A stretch of DNA of 64,000 bases from Hibiscus mutabilis (lineage: Eukaryota; Streptophyta; Magnoliopsida; Malvales; Malvaceae): positions 35,796,678 through 35,860,677 of the forward strand of contig CM033725.1 in the NCBI GenBank assembly GCA_019671005.1. The letters are read 5' to 3'. A model generated the notes under the pieces. That model worked only from the letters and a program-made list of their open reading frames with translations, was not told where the DNA came from and ran no database searches. The translations under genes and the position numbers were made by a program. Shown here one piece after another: positions 45,806 through 57,900 of the stretch (its first letter is position 1; each line of letters starts with the position of its first letter).

Positions 45806-46285
45806 TTAAACCTTTAGTTGCTTAGAAGGCTGAGGAGTTTGTGAAGAAGGTTTAAGTGAATTTTGAGGAGTAATAGATAATGGATGGGAAGCTGTAGGTG
45901 TAACAATAGGTGAAGAAATAGAAGAATTTAAATGAGTATGAGGTTCAAGAGATAATGGATTATGAGTAGGTAATAACCCTAAAGGTAGAAAAAGATAAAC
46001 CTGATTTTCAAAAGTCTGGAAAACATCACAATTCTCTTCCTGATTTGCAGTCGCAGGAAAATAAGGTTCTTGTTCAAAAAATGTCAAATCCAAGAAAACA
46101 AAAAATTTCTTAAGAGGGTGATAACATTTGTAGCCTTTTTTAGGTGAAGAATACCCTACCAAGACATATTTCAAGGATCGGGGGTCAAGTTTAGAGTGAG
46201 CAAATTTTTTTACAAACATAATGCAACCAAAAACTTTATAAGGGAGAGTAAATGAAAGAGGTTTAAAATTGGGATAACTATCCAA
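45806..46285 (-). pseudogene. copia integrase C-terminus and linker
   Basis: The frame of 159 codons includes YKVFGCIMFVKKFAHSKLDPRSLKYVLVGYSSPKKGYKCYHP and FVFLDLTFFEQEPYF, the conserved segment after the copia integrase core. It continues into a Pro/Ser/Thr/His-rich linker that normally leads into RT. Confidence 0.78.
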
Positions 46286-46564
46286 AAAATCCAGCTCTAG
46301 GTGTTCTATATTGCAAAACCTTTTGATAGGTTGCAGTTAGCAAGGTCTCACCCTACAAATACTTAGGAATATTACAGGTAAACATCAAAGACCTAGTAAC
46401 CTCCAACAAATGCCTATTCTTTCTTTCCACAACCCCATTTTATTATGGTGTATCCACACAAATGCTAATCTGAACAATTCCTTTTCTTTCAAGAAATCCC
46501 TCTAAGGACTGGGTAAAATATTCACCCCATTATCAAACTTAAATAGTTAAATTTTGCTGCCAAA

Positions 46565-47272
46565 TTAGGTTGCAACCATATTGTAAAGTTTTTCAAAAAC
46601 AGAGGCTACTTCAAATCTATCCTTCAACAAATACGCCCAAGTTGTTCTACTATGATCATTAATAAAAGTTACAAACCACCTACTACCAGTTACATTCTTC
46701 ACTTGAGAAGGACCCCAAACAATACTATGGATTAATGAAAAAGGTTGAGAAGGTTTGTAGGAATATGGTAAATAGGATGCTTTTGTCTGTCTAGCAAGAG
46801 GACATATATGGCATAAAAGAACTTGGTTTCTGATTAACAAACAATGCAAAGAACAATTTAGCAAGATAATGAAATTTGGATGCCCTAATCTAAAATGCCA
46901 TAACATTATATTATCAATTTGCCCTAAATAAGTAAAAGAGCAAGAAGTGTTTTTTAGAGAAGATGGTTTGTTGTCGAGGACATAAAGACCATTTTGCAAG
47001 CTAGCATTGCCAATCATTTTTCTTGAGTTCATTGCCTGGAAAAAAACAACCAGATTCAGTAAACTGTAATAAACATTTAAATTCTTGGAAAGTTTACTAA
47101 CAGAGATGAGATTGCAAGCAATATTAGGCACAAACAAAATATCTTCCAACAACAAATTATCATTAAGCAGGACTGAGCCACTCCCTTTAATAGGAGAAAA
47201 AGAGCCATCGGCTGTTTTAATAGAGCTTGTAGAATCTGAAAAACTTAAGAATAACTCCCTGTTACCAGTCAT
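46565..47272 (-). pseudogene. copia protease end, pre-integrase domain and integrase core
   Basis: The 235-codon frame starts in the protease C-terminal region (ADGSFSPIKGSGSVLLND, LLEDILFVPNIACNLISVSKL), passes through a pre-integrase zinc region (MLWHFRLGHPN, CHICPLARQTKASY) and enters the integrase core (IVWGPSQVKNVTGSRWFVTFINDHSRTTWAYLL). The first catalytic residue, normally Asp in DVWGPS, reads Ile. The frame ends at a TAA after VAT where relatives have Gln, again a C-to-T change. The remainder of the core, with the DNG...E part, is recognisable only in fragments (FDNGVN). Confidence 0.8.
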
Positions 47273-47518
47273 GTAATCAGTAGCTCCAGAGTCAATGATC
47301 TATGCTGAGGCACCAATGGTAGAAAGAAGTACCATAGGAGAACAAGAATTTTGTGTACCTTTATCCTCCATGAGAGCTAGGTTTGCCACAATTCTATGGC
47401 AAGTGACAATTGAACATGAAATCTCTAGAAATAACCCCAAACCAGCGGTCTGCTCTGCTATGGACTGCATCTCAAAGTTGATGGATTCTTAACTAGAATT
47501 GATATTAGACTGATACCA

Positions 47519-47770
47519 TGTAGAAAAACAATATGTAGAATAACAATATTGAATAACAAAAAAATTGAAATTATTTTTATTCTCAGTTAAATGATTCTTC
47601 TCGCGTTACAGCTTTATAAAGACTCTTAGAGTAAGACTTTAGATACAATTAGGAGCACTAAATACAACAAACTTCTAACTCTTATCTTTAAGGAGGTAGA
47701 CTTTAAATAAACTAACTACTAATTACATGATAATTATAACACTAATTACATAGTGACTAAAACTCTAATA
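47519..47770 (-). repeat. 5' LTR of the copia element (right edge approximate)
   Basis: The LTR begins on the plus strand at TGTAGAAAAACAATATG, immediately after the primer-binding site complement CTGATACCA (47510-47518), which pairs with initiator tRNA-Met. The element-strand end is therefore CTACA. The other end is not defined because no second copy is present. An ACTAATTACAT phrase recurs near 47720-47750. Confidence 0.5.
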
Positions 47771-48307
47771 GTTCTTGGATAATCTTATAGATCCATGCAG
47801 AACTTTATGAACGCATACAGACCATCTATCAAAGCATGACCAGAATAGAGGCTTTCAGATGTAATTCAAACAAATAATCAGAATGGCAAGCCAAGAAGAA
47901 AAGTAAGAGGAATTGTGGTTCTTTTGTATATTTCCAGCAACAACGAAAGAGAAGAATAAAGCATCTAAATAGGAATCATGATGATTTTCCGCATTCACTT
48001 TCACAGAATATAAAATTTATACTAAAAAATTATTAGCAATCCTTAAAACAACGGCCTTTGAATATAAAACATTTATTAGGAAAGAAAAACAGTTAACCAA
48101 GAAGGAAGAATGCTCTTATACAAGACAAAGGTGCCTATATCCTCATGGAATCAGAAAACTTTAACGCACAGACAAGGTTCTCATTCAGTATCAAACTTTC
48201 AGTACAGGTGTATCTAAACACTGATATTTTTTTTTCCTTTTTTCATTCTTAAAAGAGTGCACAAGACTTAAATATCCAGCAAAACAAGTGTTTGTATGAA
48301 CTCGTAC
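47771..48307. other. spacer between copia LTR and CLPTM1 pseudogene
   Basis: No coding segment is found on either strand. The 3' exons expected for a CLPTM1-family gene (the final transmembrane block) are absent here and further left. Confidence 0.5.
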
Positions 48308-51300
48308 CTCTATGTGCATTGCTTTACCTATCTTCCAAAACTCAAAGCAGCAACCAATTCCAGAACTTGCCAATATCATCCATGAGGTCTCATTATCAAG
48401 TAGATAGGGAAAACAATGAGCTGACACAAAAAGCTAACCACAACAGACTTTGCAGACAGTCCTTCCATAGATTTATTTTTATTCCAAAACTGGATTTCTG
48501 CAGAGAAGAAAACCAGCATGCTAAACCTAAGTTTTCAAGGGGAAAAACAACCATTAGAGGAACAAAACGTTTTCAAGATAATAGAGCATTTTCCATTCTT
48601 GAAAGCCAAGAAGTCGAACACAAAATGAAGCAAAGAAACGACCATTGTGATCACAAGCAAGTACGGATTTCCTTCCAGGAAGACCCTCTACAAAATTTAT
48701 TACATAAATAGTCAGCTTTTGAAAGATCAAAGAGAGTAAAAGGATCCTTAACTTCATGGTAGCAACATCTAACCAATCTAAAAATAAATAATTAGCTCTT
48801 TCCACATATGTGGTTCACTATTCATAACTTTTCCCCCACTTCATAACTCCCCCCCTCCCCCATCAGCTAAAAAGTATAAAATGTTTTCAGTTCAGGAGAG
48901 TTACAAGCAGCTTGAATCTAATGAAATAAATTAAATTAAATAGGCTAAAAGGTCAAATTTGCCCATGTAATAATTCGAAACCAGTAATATTGCCCTTACT
49001 TTTTATTTTTCGTAATTTTGCCCTCAAAGTCAGTCAATTGCAACAAATGTTGCCCTTTTGACCAACATTGACCGTTAAAGTGACGTGACAGTTAATGGTG
49101 AAGTCATTCATGCAATTTTACCATCGAAGTCATTCAATTGTAACAATTTTGCCATCGGTTTATTTAGTTTTTGAATAAAATTGGATAAATAATTAAATAT
49201 CTTTTGGATTTCTAGTAATTTTAAAAATAAGCAAAGTAAGAACTCTTACAAAAAATCAAAATATTTTTCAATTGTTTTAAAAAATCCATAAACTTAATAA
49301 AAATAAATAAGATATTAAAAAATTATTGAAAATAAAAACTAATATTTAAAATAAAATATATTAAAAAATATAAAATAATAAAATATAAATATAAAAATTA
49401 AAAAGTATTCATAAAGCATTAAAAAATTGAACAATTTCACCAAATTTTTTTTTATTTTTCTACATCAAACTGATGTTCATTAATATTTAATAAATTTTAT
49501 TACTACTCTAATAGAAGAATGATTACATTAAGAATATGTTCAAGAAATATTAATTGGCTTAACATAACAGAAACAGACGAAGACTTTTTCAATGGTTTTT
49601 TTTAAATATTTTGAAATTTTAATTTTTTTCTATATTGATAACTTCATATTTATGTTTTATCATATGATGAAATTGTTAATTTTTTTAATACTTTTAAATT
49701 TGTGTTTATATTTTTATCAATTTATAATTACTAATACATTTTAATTTTTTTATTACTTTTTATTTTTAATAGTTTTTTAAATATGTTATTTATTTTTATT
49801 AAGTTTATGATTTTTTTTTTAAAAATGAAGAATATTTTGATTTTTATGAGAGTTCTCATTTTGCTTATTTTTAAAATTACTAGGAATCTAAAGGATATTT
49901 TACAACAATTTGTTAATCGATTTTTCATATATTCTGTTTGTAAAAGTTCAACTCAAAAAACTAAATTATTTATCCAATTTTATTCAAAAACTAAATAAAC
50001 CGAAGACAAAATTACTGCAATTAAATGGACCTCGAGGCAAAATTGCATGAATGACTTCATCGTTAACTGTCACGTCAACACTTTAACAGTCAACGTCAGT
50101 CAAAGGGAAACATTGCTGCGTAAAATTACGAAAAATAAAAAATAGAGGCAACATTGCTGATTTTGAATTACTACAAGGGCAAATTTGACCATTTAGCCAA
50201 TTAAATATATATGCCAAAAAAGTACTTGATAATAACCTCATTGTGGTTCTGTTAAGCAAAGAATTGATAGCTAATAGAAGAAGAAATCTTTCTTGCTTCA
50301 AGGATATCATTTTAATTTGCTACTCCTACAATCATATCTCTTCCAACTTGAGGGATTCCTTTGAAAGAAGCGACAAGAGTAGGTATGTCATTTTCTAATC
50401 CTGCATAAGCAACTAAGAGCCTCTCGCTAGAATAGCAAGGCTTGCTAACATTAGAGAATTCAGTAAGTCGCCTACCTTCGTAGTGGACTAGTTTAGTAAT
50501 AGAATGGAACTCTAATCAATCTAAAACTGTTCAAGACTTGACCCAGAGTAAAAATTAAATATCCAAGTCCAACTAGCACAAGTTATCAACCCCAAGTTTG
50601 AAATGAAGCCCAAACCATATGGATTATATAAGGATTGTATTCATGGCAGCAAAGTTTCTTTTTTTTCCTTCCGTTTATGTATCTTTTCTCTCATTAAATA
50701 GGTTATAAAGTTACTGGAAAGCAAACAAAATACAGAGAAAGTACACAAACATTAAAAAGCTAATGATGTAAAATATCCATAATCTCTTTAAAAAGAATCA
50801 TATAAACAAAATCCTAGCACTTACATTTCATATTGTCTGTAAGTCATAAGATAGAGCTTTGAACAACATATATTTATCATAGGCCAGGTGCTCAACACAG
50901 AAAACTAACCTAATAACTGGGTGTCCACCCTTCCATATGTGAACTCACCCTAGCATACATATCCTATGACCAAATCTTAAATCTTTTACCTAGTCATACT
51001 CTATAATGATTTGCGAATTGACTAAAGTTCCAAGGCAATGGAAGCTAGAAAATACCTTCAGTTCATCAGCCTCGCCTTCAAGCATGCTTCCGTAACTACG
51101 ATGAATTTGGAATGATTGGTCAATCTGCAAGAATAGTTGCCCCTTCATCATGCTTATGGGTCCAACCTCCAAATTAAGAAGTAATTCTGTCACTGTTAAT
51201 TGCTATCAACTTATCTCTAAGTAACCAAAACTCCTTGAAGAAGATGGTAGGATAGTAGTTTCCATTACTAGGATTGATATTTAAGTCTGAAAATCTTAAG

Positions 51301-53418
51301 AGAAGGAACTCAAAGCTGGTATATCTGAAGCTCCAACACATTAGAATAGTAGATCTTTACAATAAGCAAGATATGGTTATATCAACAGTGGTTTCCAATA
51401 AATTATGGTAAAAACTTAATCCAATTAATAAGCTCACAATTGAGCATTTTGGCACAATAGTTTCTTTTATCTACAAATTTACATTTTTTAACATAGAACC
51501 TGGGTTTGAATGGAGGGAGATGTTATTATAGCTGAGAAACGAAAAAAAGGTTATATTCTGATCAATAATTGTGAATGAAAAATTATACATGAAAATAGCT
51601 TCGAAGTTTGATCCTTCTTAATCCCGTGATCTTCCTTTCTAGATTAACTCCAATACAATTCTTATTTATACGAATGAGCGATGAGAATGGCTAGGCTAGT
51701 CCTCAATACTTCTTATCCAATTCATGATGAAAACGACAAAGTTTTTCTTCGCCAAATTACCATCTAGCTGACCTATAAGAAAAGTGGTTGAGCTAAACTA
51801 TAAACTTCCGCTCGTCCTTCGTAGATTAATTTATAACTGTACTTTCATGACTTAGGATTATGTTGAGACCAAATTTCTACTGCAAAAACTGGAGTCAGTT
51901 AAAATCAAAGTGTCCTAGAATCCAAATCATACCATGTAAAATCTAAATAATTTCTTATAAGGGAAAAAATCTCTAATAAGACTAAGAGTAAACCAAGAAA
52001 GTGAAAATTTATATAGGTCTTAAAAAACAATAATTGAGATGCAAGATGACAAAAAGGTAAAGAACATAAGGATACAAGGTGCTATATTTCGTGGCACAGC
52101 ATTATGCCCATATCTTAGAAGGAAAAAAAAGCCCAAACGTTAGTTTATTTTTCTAATAACAGAACAGGAAAAAATCTTGCTGCAAATAAAGATAAACAGC
52201 AATCTAATTTTTTATAGCACATTACAGAAACATGACATTAAGCAGAAACTTACCGTGTAAAATCTTCAACCAAGTTAATTGTAATATTTGGTTTCCAATA
52301 AGCACTCCATTCGACAGGGCCATCATCTTTAGATTCAGCTTCAGATTAATCAGCCACCTGAATCAACATGATTCCACACTTGGATCATTATATTGTTACA
52401 AAATTTAGTGGAACCGGAAAGCCATAAAAGATTAGAGAAGAGTTGTTATCATAAGGAACATTTAACGAAATTCAAACAATTAAATACCAAGAAAGATTAG
52501 GTCTACCCTACTAGAACCCAAAATTGTTTATCTTAAAAGTAACAACATTCTTCAACAGAATAAGCTAAAGTAGTCAAGAAGAAACCATAGCCACAGGTTC
52601 AGACCCTTCAGCATCCTTGGAGTTCCCAAGCAGACTTTTCCTCTTATCTGATCTTGACTTGGGCAAATATGCCACCACAGCTGAAATCAAATAAAAGCGG
52701 GTTAATTGTTCACCATTAATCTGCAGAAAAGAATGTAATGACAGAGAGGGTAGACTCGCAGTGAGTCCTCCCAAAGGCAGCTTGAGGCTGATATTCAGAG
52801 TCATTTGGATCTGGAGGGTAACCCGAGCGAGCAAAGAAAACGTGGGCATGCAGACTACCATTGTTTTTCAAGGCCTGAGAGATTAAAACATCAAATTCAT
52901 CGAGCGCTCTAACACTTAACAGATAATAACCCAATTGTAAGCAAGTAAAAAGAAAGACATATTCTCAAACACCTTACATCGGAAGGATGGTAGTTTAAAG
53001 AAAGGGTACGGGTGTTTTCAGGACCCCAACTGGCATAAGGGATATTAGTTTCATGCCAAACAAGAGAAGCTTCGTTCCCAAAGTCATTGAACCTTTGCTG
53101 CTCAGAAAGATAAAACCACATATCCTGAAAAACACCAAAAACAGCATACAATAATGAACGAGGAAATTTAAGCTGGGTTTGGGCTAGTTTGTTAATGAAT
53201 TTTCATACCAGGGGTTCGTCCTTTTGGAAGAGATTAGAGATGAGGTGAGAAGGGTCGGCAGGCTTTTTTGAAGAGAAGAATTTGGAAGCGAAGTACCAGA
53301 ACACGGCGATCCTAATGATTCCAGTAATAGACTGTCCAAATCCACCTTGTTGCTGCTGTCGCGGTTGCTGTCCTCCTCCTCCTCCGTCCGCTGCTGCTAC
53401 TGCTGCTGGCGGTGACAT
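48308..53418 (-). pseudogene. CLPTM1-family transmembrane protein, pseudogene lacking its 3' end
   Basis: CLPTM1 proteins are multi-pass ER membrane proteins; animal relatives act in receptor retention and lipid scrambling. Exons identified, 5' to 3': 53418-53209 (MSPPAAVAAADGGGGG..., FGQSITGIIRIAVFWYFASKFF), 53124-52978 (DMWFYLSEQQRFNDFGNEAS), 52874-52760 (NNGSLHAHVFFARSGYPPDP), 52680-about 52590 (VVAYLPKSRSDKRKSLLGN), 52357-52254 (GPVEWSAYWKPNITINLVED), about 51324-51056 (FFKEFWLLRDKLI, LNLEVGPISMM, GSMLEGEADELK), 48687-48594 (RVFLEGNPYLL), 48497-48308 (KSMEGLSAKSVVVSF, WMILASSGIG). Defects: an in-frame TAA at 52348-52346, a frameshift near 51200, a GT-to-GA donor change at 48593-48592, a 1-nt deletion near 48408, and no 3' exons. 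Exon edges were set by GT-AG sites and family similarity. Confidence 0.85.
48943..50198. mobile_element. 1.26-kb full-length hairpin (Mutator-like) element inside the CLPTM1 pseudogene
   Basis: The two ends, GGCTAAAAGGTCAAATTTGCCC and its complement GGGCAAATTTGACCATTTAGCC, begin arms of about 600 bp that pair almost to the centre. Examples are AAAATTGGATAAATAATT at about 49180 and its complement at about 49970, and AAAATCCATAAACTTAATAA at about 49285 with its complement near 49800. Exact 9-bp target duplications AATTAAATA flank it (48934-48942 and 50199-50207), the Mutator-superfamily signature. It has no coding capacity and sits in an intron of the pseudogene. Confidence 0.88.
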
Positions 53419-54978
53419 CTTTTTTTCCTCTCTCTCGTATGTGGGGTTTCGAGTTTCGATTGCTTCGAGATGAAAAACGGAAAAAGAGAAAGAACCTTTT
53501 AGGTTTTGATGGTGAAACTAAAGCAAAGATACAAAGAGATATTTTGAATAAAATTCTGTGCCATTTTCTGTACAAAACATTAAAAATTTAAACCTAAAAC
53601 TTTAATTTTAAATTTTAAATATTAAGTTTTACATTATATACTTTAAAAAAACATATTTTATTTTAAATTTTCTAAATTTTAAATTTTAAATTTAATACAA
53701 AATTTTTTTATTTAGATATTTTTCTTTATTTTATGAAAACCAAAAGGCTTAATACCTAAAATGGCCCCTGAACTATAATGAAATTCTCACTTTGGATTTT
53801 TATTATTTTTGAGAAATTCCTTAACTTTTAATTTTGTTGTCGTATGATTTATGAATGCTTTTGTAGTTATTAGTGTTCAAAAATACCCGACTCACTTGAT
53901 TTAGACTGTCGATTTATCGACTCGAATTTTAAAAAATTAAATAATTTTTTTAAAAAAATTACTTGATCCAAAAAAAATTTCTCGATAGTTAGGCCAGGCC
54001 TAGGCTAATTTTTTTGTAACTGAATACCCGACCCAATATTTTTTATATATTAATTTTTTAGTTTTAAATTATCTTTTTATTTTAAGTTCTTAATATTTTC
54101 GCTAAAACTAAATTTAAATCTATAAATTCTTTTTATGTTAGTATTATGTACTTTAATAACACACTATATAACACATGTACTTTTATCTAATATCGTAATA
54201 TATACCTGATACGTCTCTGTATTAAAGATATATTGGTCACGTTTTAAATATTCTTCCATATTTTTTCTCTGTAATTTTTCTTATTCTTCTACTCTTTCAC
54301 ATTTTTTTCGCTTTTTTTGTTTTTTTCTCTCTATTTGTTTCTTTTACATTTTTTCGTTCTTTTGTTTTTTTGTTAACTTTCTCTATTTGTTTCTTTGTTA
54401 ATTTTGTCGACTATAAATATATAGGTATATGTGACATTAAATTCCCGTAATTTTGTATGACTTTATTTTTTTATTTTTATATTTTCTTAGAATATAAAAT
54501 TTATTTTATATGTACTATACCTGTACGAAAATTAAAATCCTCGTGCCCGTGCAACATAATAACACACTTCTTGGAGTGCTAAGCTTGCATTTAGAAATAT
54601 TAAGAGGACCATAACCGCTGCTAGTATTTGTCTTGTTGGTTCCATACCGTAGGAGTGAGGGTCAGTTTTAGGATGAAAAATATTACATTACTTTAATAAT
54701 TCTATGCAGGAATCCATGTAGAAGCCTTTTTCTGTGGCAAATATCCCTGTTCTTCATCAGCATTCAATGTTAATGTTGTTGGGAACAGCCTGCAGTTAGT
54801 TTGATAAGCTAAGTTAGCACATCGGATTGTTAAAATTGTCCCATATCTCATTTTCATTTCTCGAACCGCCCGAGTTCCTTACAACTTCGAAAAAGTCTGC
54901 TAATGTAGAATATAAATATAATGAGAACAGTGATCAGCCACTCGCTTCTTCCCTTTTTAAGAAGAATCAAAACTTACT
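53419..54978. other. intergenic, very AT-rich
   Basis: Between the CLPTM1 pseudogene start and the CDPK stop codon, both on the minus strand. It contains TTTTAAATTTTAAATATTAAG-like runs (53580-53700), long T/C-rich stretches (54290-54400), and presumably the CDPK 3' UTR next to 54978. No protein-like frame is seen. Confidence 0.5.
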
Positions 54979-57900
54979 TCAACTCGAACTATTCAGTTCC
55001 TTCGATCCATTAGCAGCTGCCATCAGTCCGAAGGCATCTCCCAAATTCATTGTCCTTCTCATAGTTCTCCTCCCAATACCTCCATTGCCCTTCCTCATCA
55101 TTGCAGCAAATTCCCCGTAGTCTATTTGTCCATCCTGTTAATCGGAAAATAGATTCATTAGCTATGCACATGCAAGGTTAAGATGAAGTGAAGTCGAGGA
55201 AGGAAAACAAACTCACATTGTCTTGATCGATTTCTTTGATCATCTCATCGAGATGGACGTCACTTAATCCAAACTCTTTGCAGGCTTGTTGAAGCTCGTC
55301 AATGGTTATGTATCCACTCCCGTCTTTGTCGAAAAAGGAGAAGGCACCCACCAGATTCTCCTCCCTCTCCAGTTTATTCAAGTGCACCGTAGCAGCGAGG
55401 AATTCACCGTAATCAATTGACCCGTTGTTGTCAATATCCGCCTACCAAAACAACATGAATGTTTGTCCATTTAGCGAAACATCAAAGTAACTACAAGAGG
55501 TATACACAAAAGACTGCCAGATATCCTATATGATCGATGGGATTTCTTACCGCATCCATAAGATCTTTGATCTCAGATTCCATAAGTTCAGAACCAACTC
55601 GCTTCAGGCCATCTTTTAACTCGTCAAATGTTATTGTTCCACTGTTGTCGGTATCTATCATTTTAAATAATTCTTTCAGACCACCGATTTCTTCTTCTGA
55701 AAGCCTTTCTGCTATAACCTAACATTAAGTATGAATGTTAGAAGAAAATTTGCACAAAACTCATGATACGAGAAAGCCCGAAAACATTGTTCTTACAATA
55801 TTTACAAAAAAATGCCGACATGAAAGCCCAGATGATACAAAAATGAACCTCGAAAGTAACAGGATAACATGAATGTCTCTATGAAGTATCACTTGATCAA
55901 GATCACAGAGAGGTTATGGATTATATATCATGGAAAATAAGAGATTCAACCGGTATTCTACTCTAGGCTGAAACCGACCAATCTAAGGCCATCAATAAAT
56001 AAAAAGGGAGAGAAAAAGTGGAAGCCTCCACTCTTTTATTGTTCCTCTGAACTGTCAATAAGAGCTTAGAAAAAGGTCACATAAGATGGAACGCAATTCC
56101 GCAACTTTGATAGTACCACCATGTCAAACAAATATTTCATAAAGAAAAGCAGCTCAACATCAACAAAACTTGCTATACTCGTAAAACGGCATTACTTTTA
56201 ATACATCAATCAAGGATTCATGTATAATAGTTCAATCCTACATTAAGAGTTAAGGCCACATATCTAGAGAAAGAGCATCAAAGAGGAATATATCCAATGT
56301 TTTTAAAAAATATTTTAGATGTTCAAGAAACCCATCACAAGAAGCAATCGGTCAAAATTCCCTAATATGTATACACTAATATCTCAAAATCTTTTTCATT
56401 AACATAAAAAATTTTAGAAAATATAAAATACCTTGAACACGATAAGACATGGTAAACATATACAGAACACGACACAGAATCACAGTGTAAAATAATAATA
56501 GCATGTTCTCAACCATTCTACCACTTCCACACTCAGAAGTACATGAACTGTACTTTATACATGCTACTACTAAAACTTGTTTAGGATCATTCTACTAAGC
56601 TTGATGCAATATAATTCACTGGACTTTGGCCATGAGCATGTAATAATGTGATGCTAACAAGTCTACTGAAACGAGTCCTGACAAGTCGAATAAATATATT
56701 CGAGTTAAAAGTAAATTTTCAATTATATTTAGGAATTATAAAACAATTCATACAGAATTTTACATGATTTGAGTGTCCACTTTAGATATATATAAGATAA
56801 TACTAGCTTAAATATATACGTATAGGAAGATAATATTCACTAGATTTACTTGAGCCATCATCAAAATGTAACAATATCTCCAAAGTAAAACTAGAAAGGG
56901 CACTCATAAAAACTGCGGAAGGGTATCAAGTATCAACACATCAGAACAAAAGGAGAAAAAACGTTAGAGAAACAAATATATCTACACAGCTTACAGTATT
57001 TCAAGTATGCAAACAGAGAAGGGAAGCTAACAGGAGCCGGAAAAATGCTTCGAACATAGGAAATCCGCACGTATCATGTTGAACTTTGCAATGAATATTT
57101 TTCAAAATAACTTGAAAAAAGAAATGTTAAAGAGAAATTGAGAAGCTTTAGCAGTCCAAGAACTTATAAGCTATCTACTTCAAAGGTAAAATGCATGTTA
57201 TGCATTTACTTACTCGCAAAGCCATCTTCTTAAGTTTGTTCATTGCAGAGAACTGTTTCAGGCGTGACAATACTGCAGAATCAAGAGGTTTATCGGGCGC
57301 AATTGTGTCATCTACAATCCATGGGTGGCCTGGTATAAACAGTTATGACCATAAGGGTGTGAGGAACATCAGCAGTAAGTTTCCCGACAAATCTTTTGCT
57401 ATGTTTTGGACTAAATTTGAGAAAGTGGATTCAAATTTAGTCTGTATATAAATGACGAGGTTGAAGGCAAACATTATGTAAATACCAGTTAAGATCCAAT
57501 ACACTTAAGTATTTGAGAAGGCATAAGAAGAAGGATATAAATTCCGTATTTCATTCAGGTAACCCCAATACACCATTAGGCAGAAATCTAGCAAATGTAT
57601 GGAATTAGATTAATCACGAAAACCATGTTTTCACGAATTCTATTATGCATTTTATATTAAACTGAAATCGAAATCCCATCTTCTGAATTCAAGTTCCCAA
57701 ACGCAATAGTAGTCTTATCTGACAAATCCATTATCACTTTTATGCAGAAAAGAAACTTACATAAGACTTGATGAGCAGTTAGCCTTCTCTTTGGATTGCG
57801 GTCAAGCATTTTTCGTATGAGATCCTTTGCACTATCAGAAATAGCAGGCCAAGGTTGTGAATCAAAATCAATTTTCCCTTGTAATATCTGCCGGAAAATC

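Larger units (their letters stand above)
45190..47518 (-). mobile_element. Ty1/copia element, truncated in RT, minus strand
   Basis: In element order from the right: a primer-binding site TGGTATCAG (47518-47510) adjoining an LTR, a short gag/protease lead, the protease C-terminus, the pre-integrase zinc region and integrase core (47272-46565), the integrase C-terminus with a Pro/Ser-rich linker (46285-45806), and the start of RT (about 45790-45230). RNase H and the 3' LTR are absent: the RT breaks off after a GIDYNKTFAHVAK-like segment near 45270. The element is therefore a 5' fragment. Confidence 0.75.
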
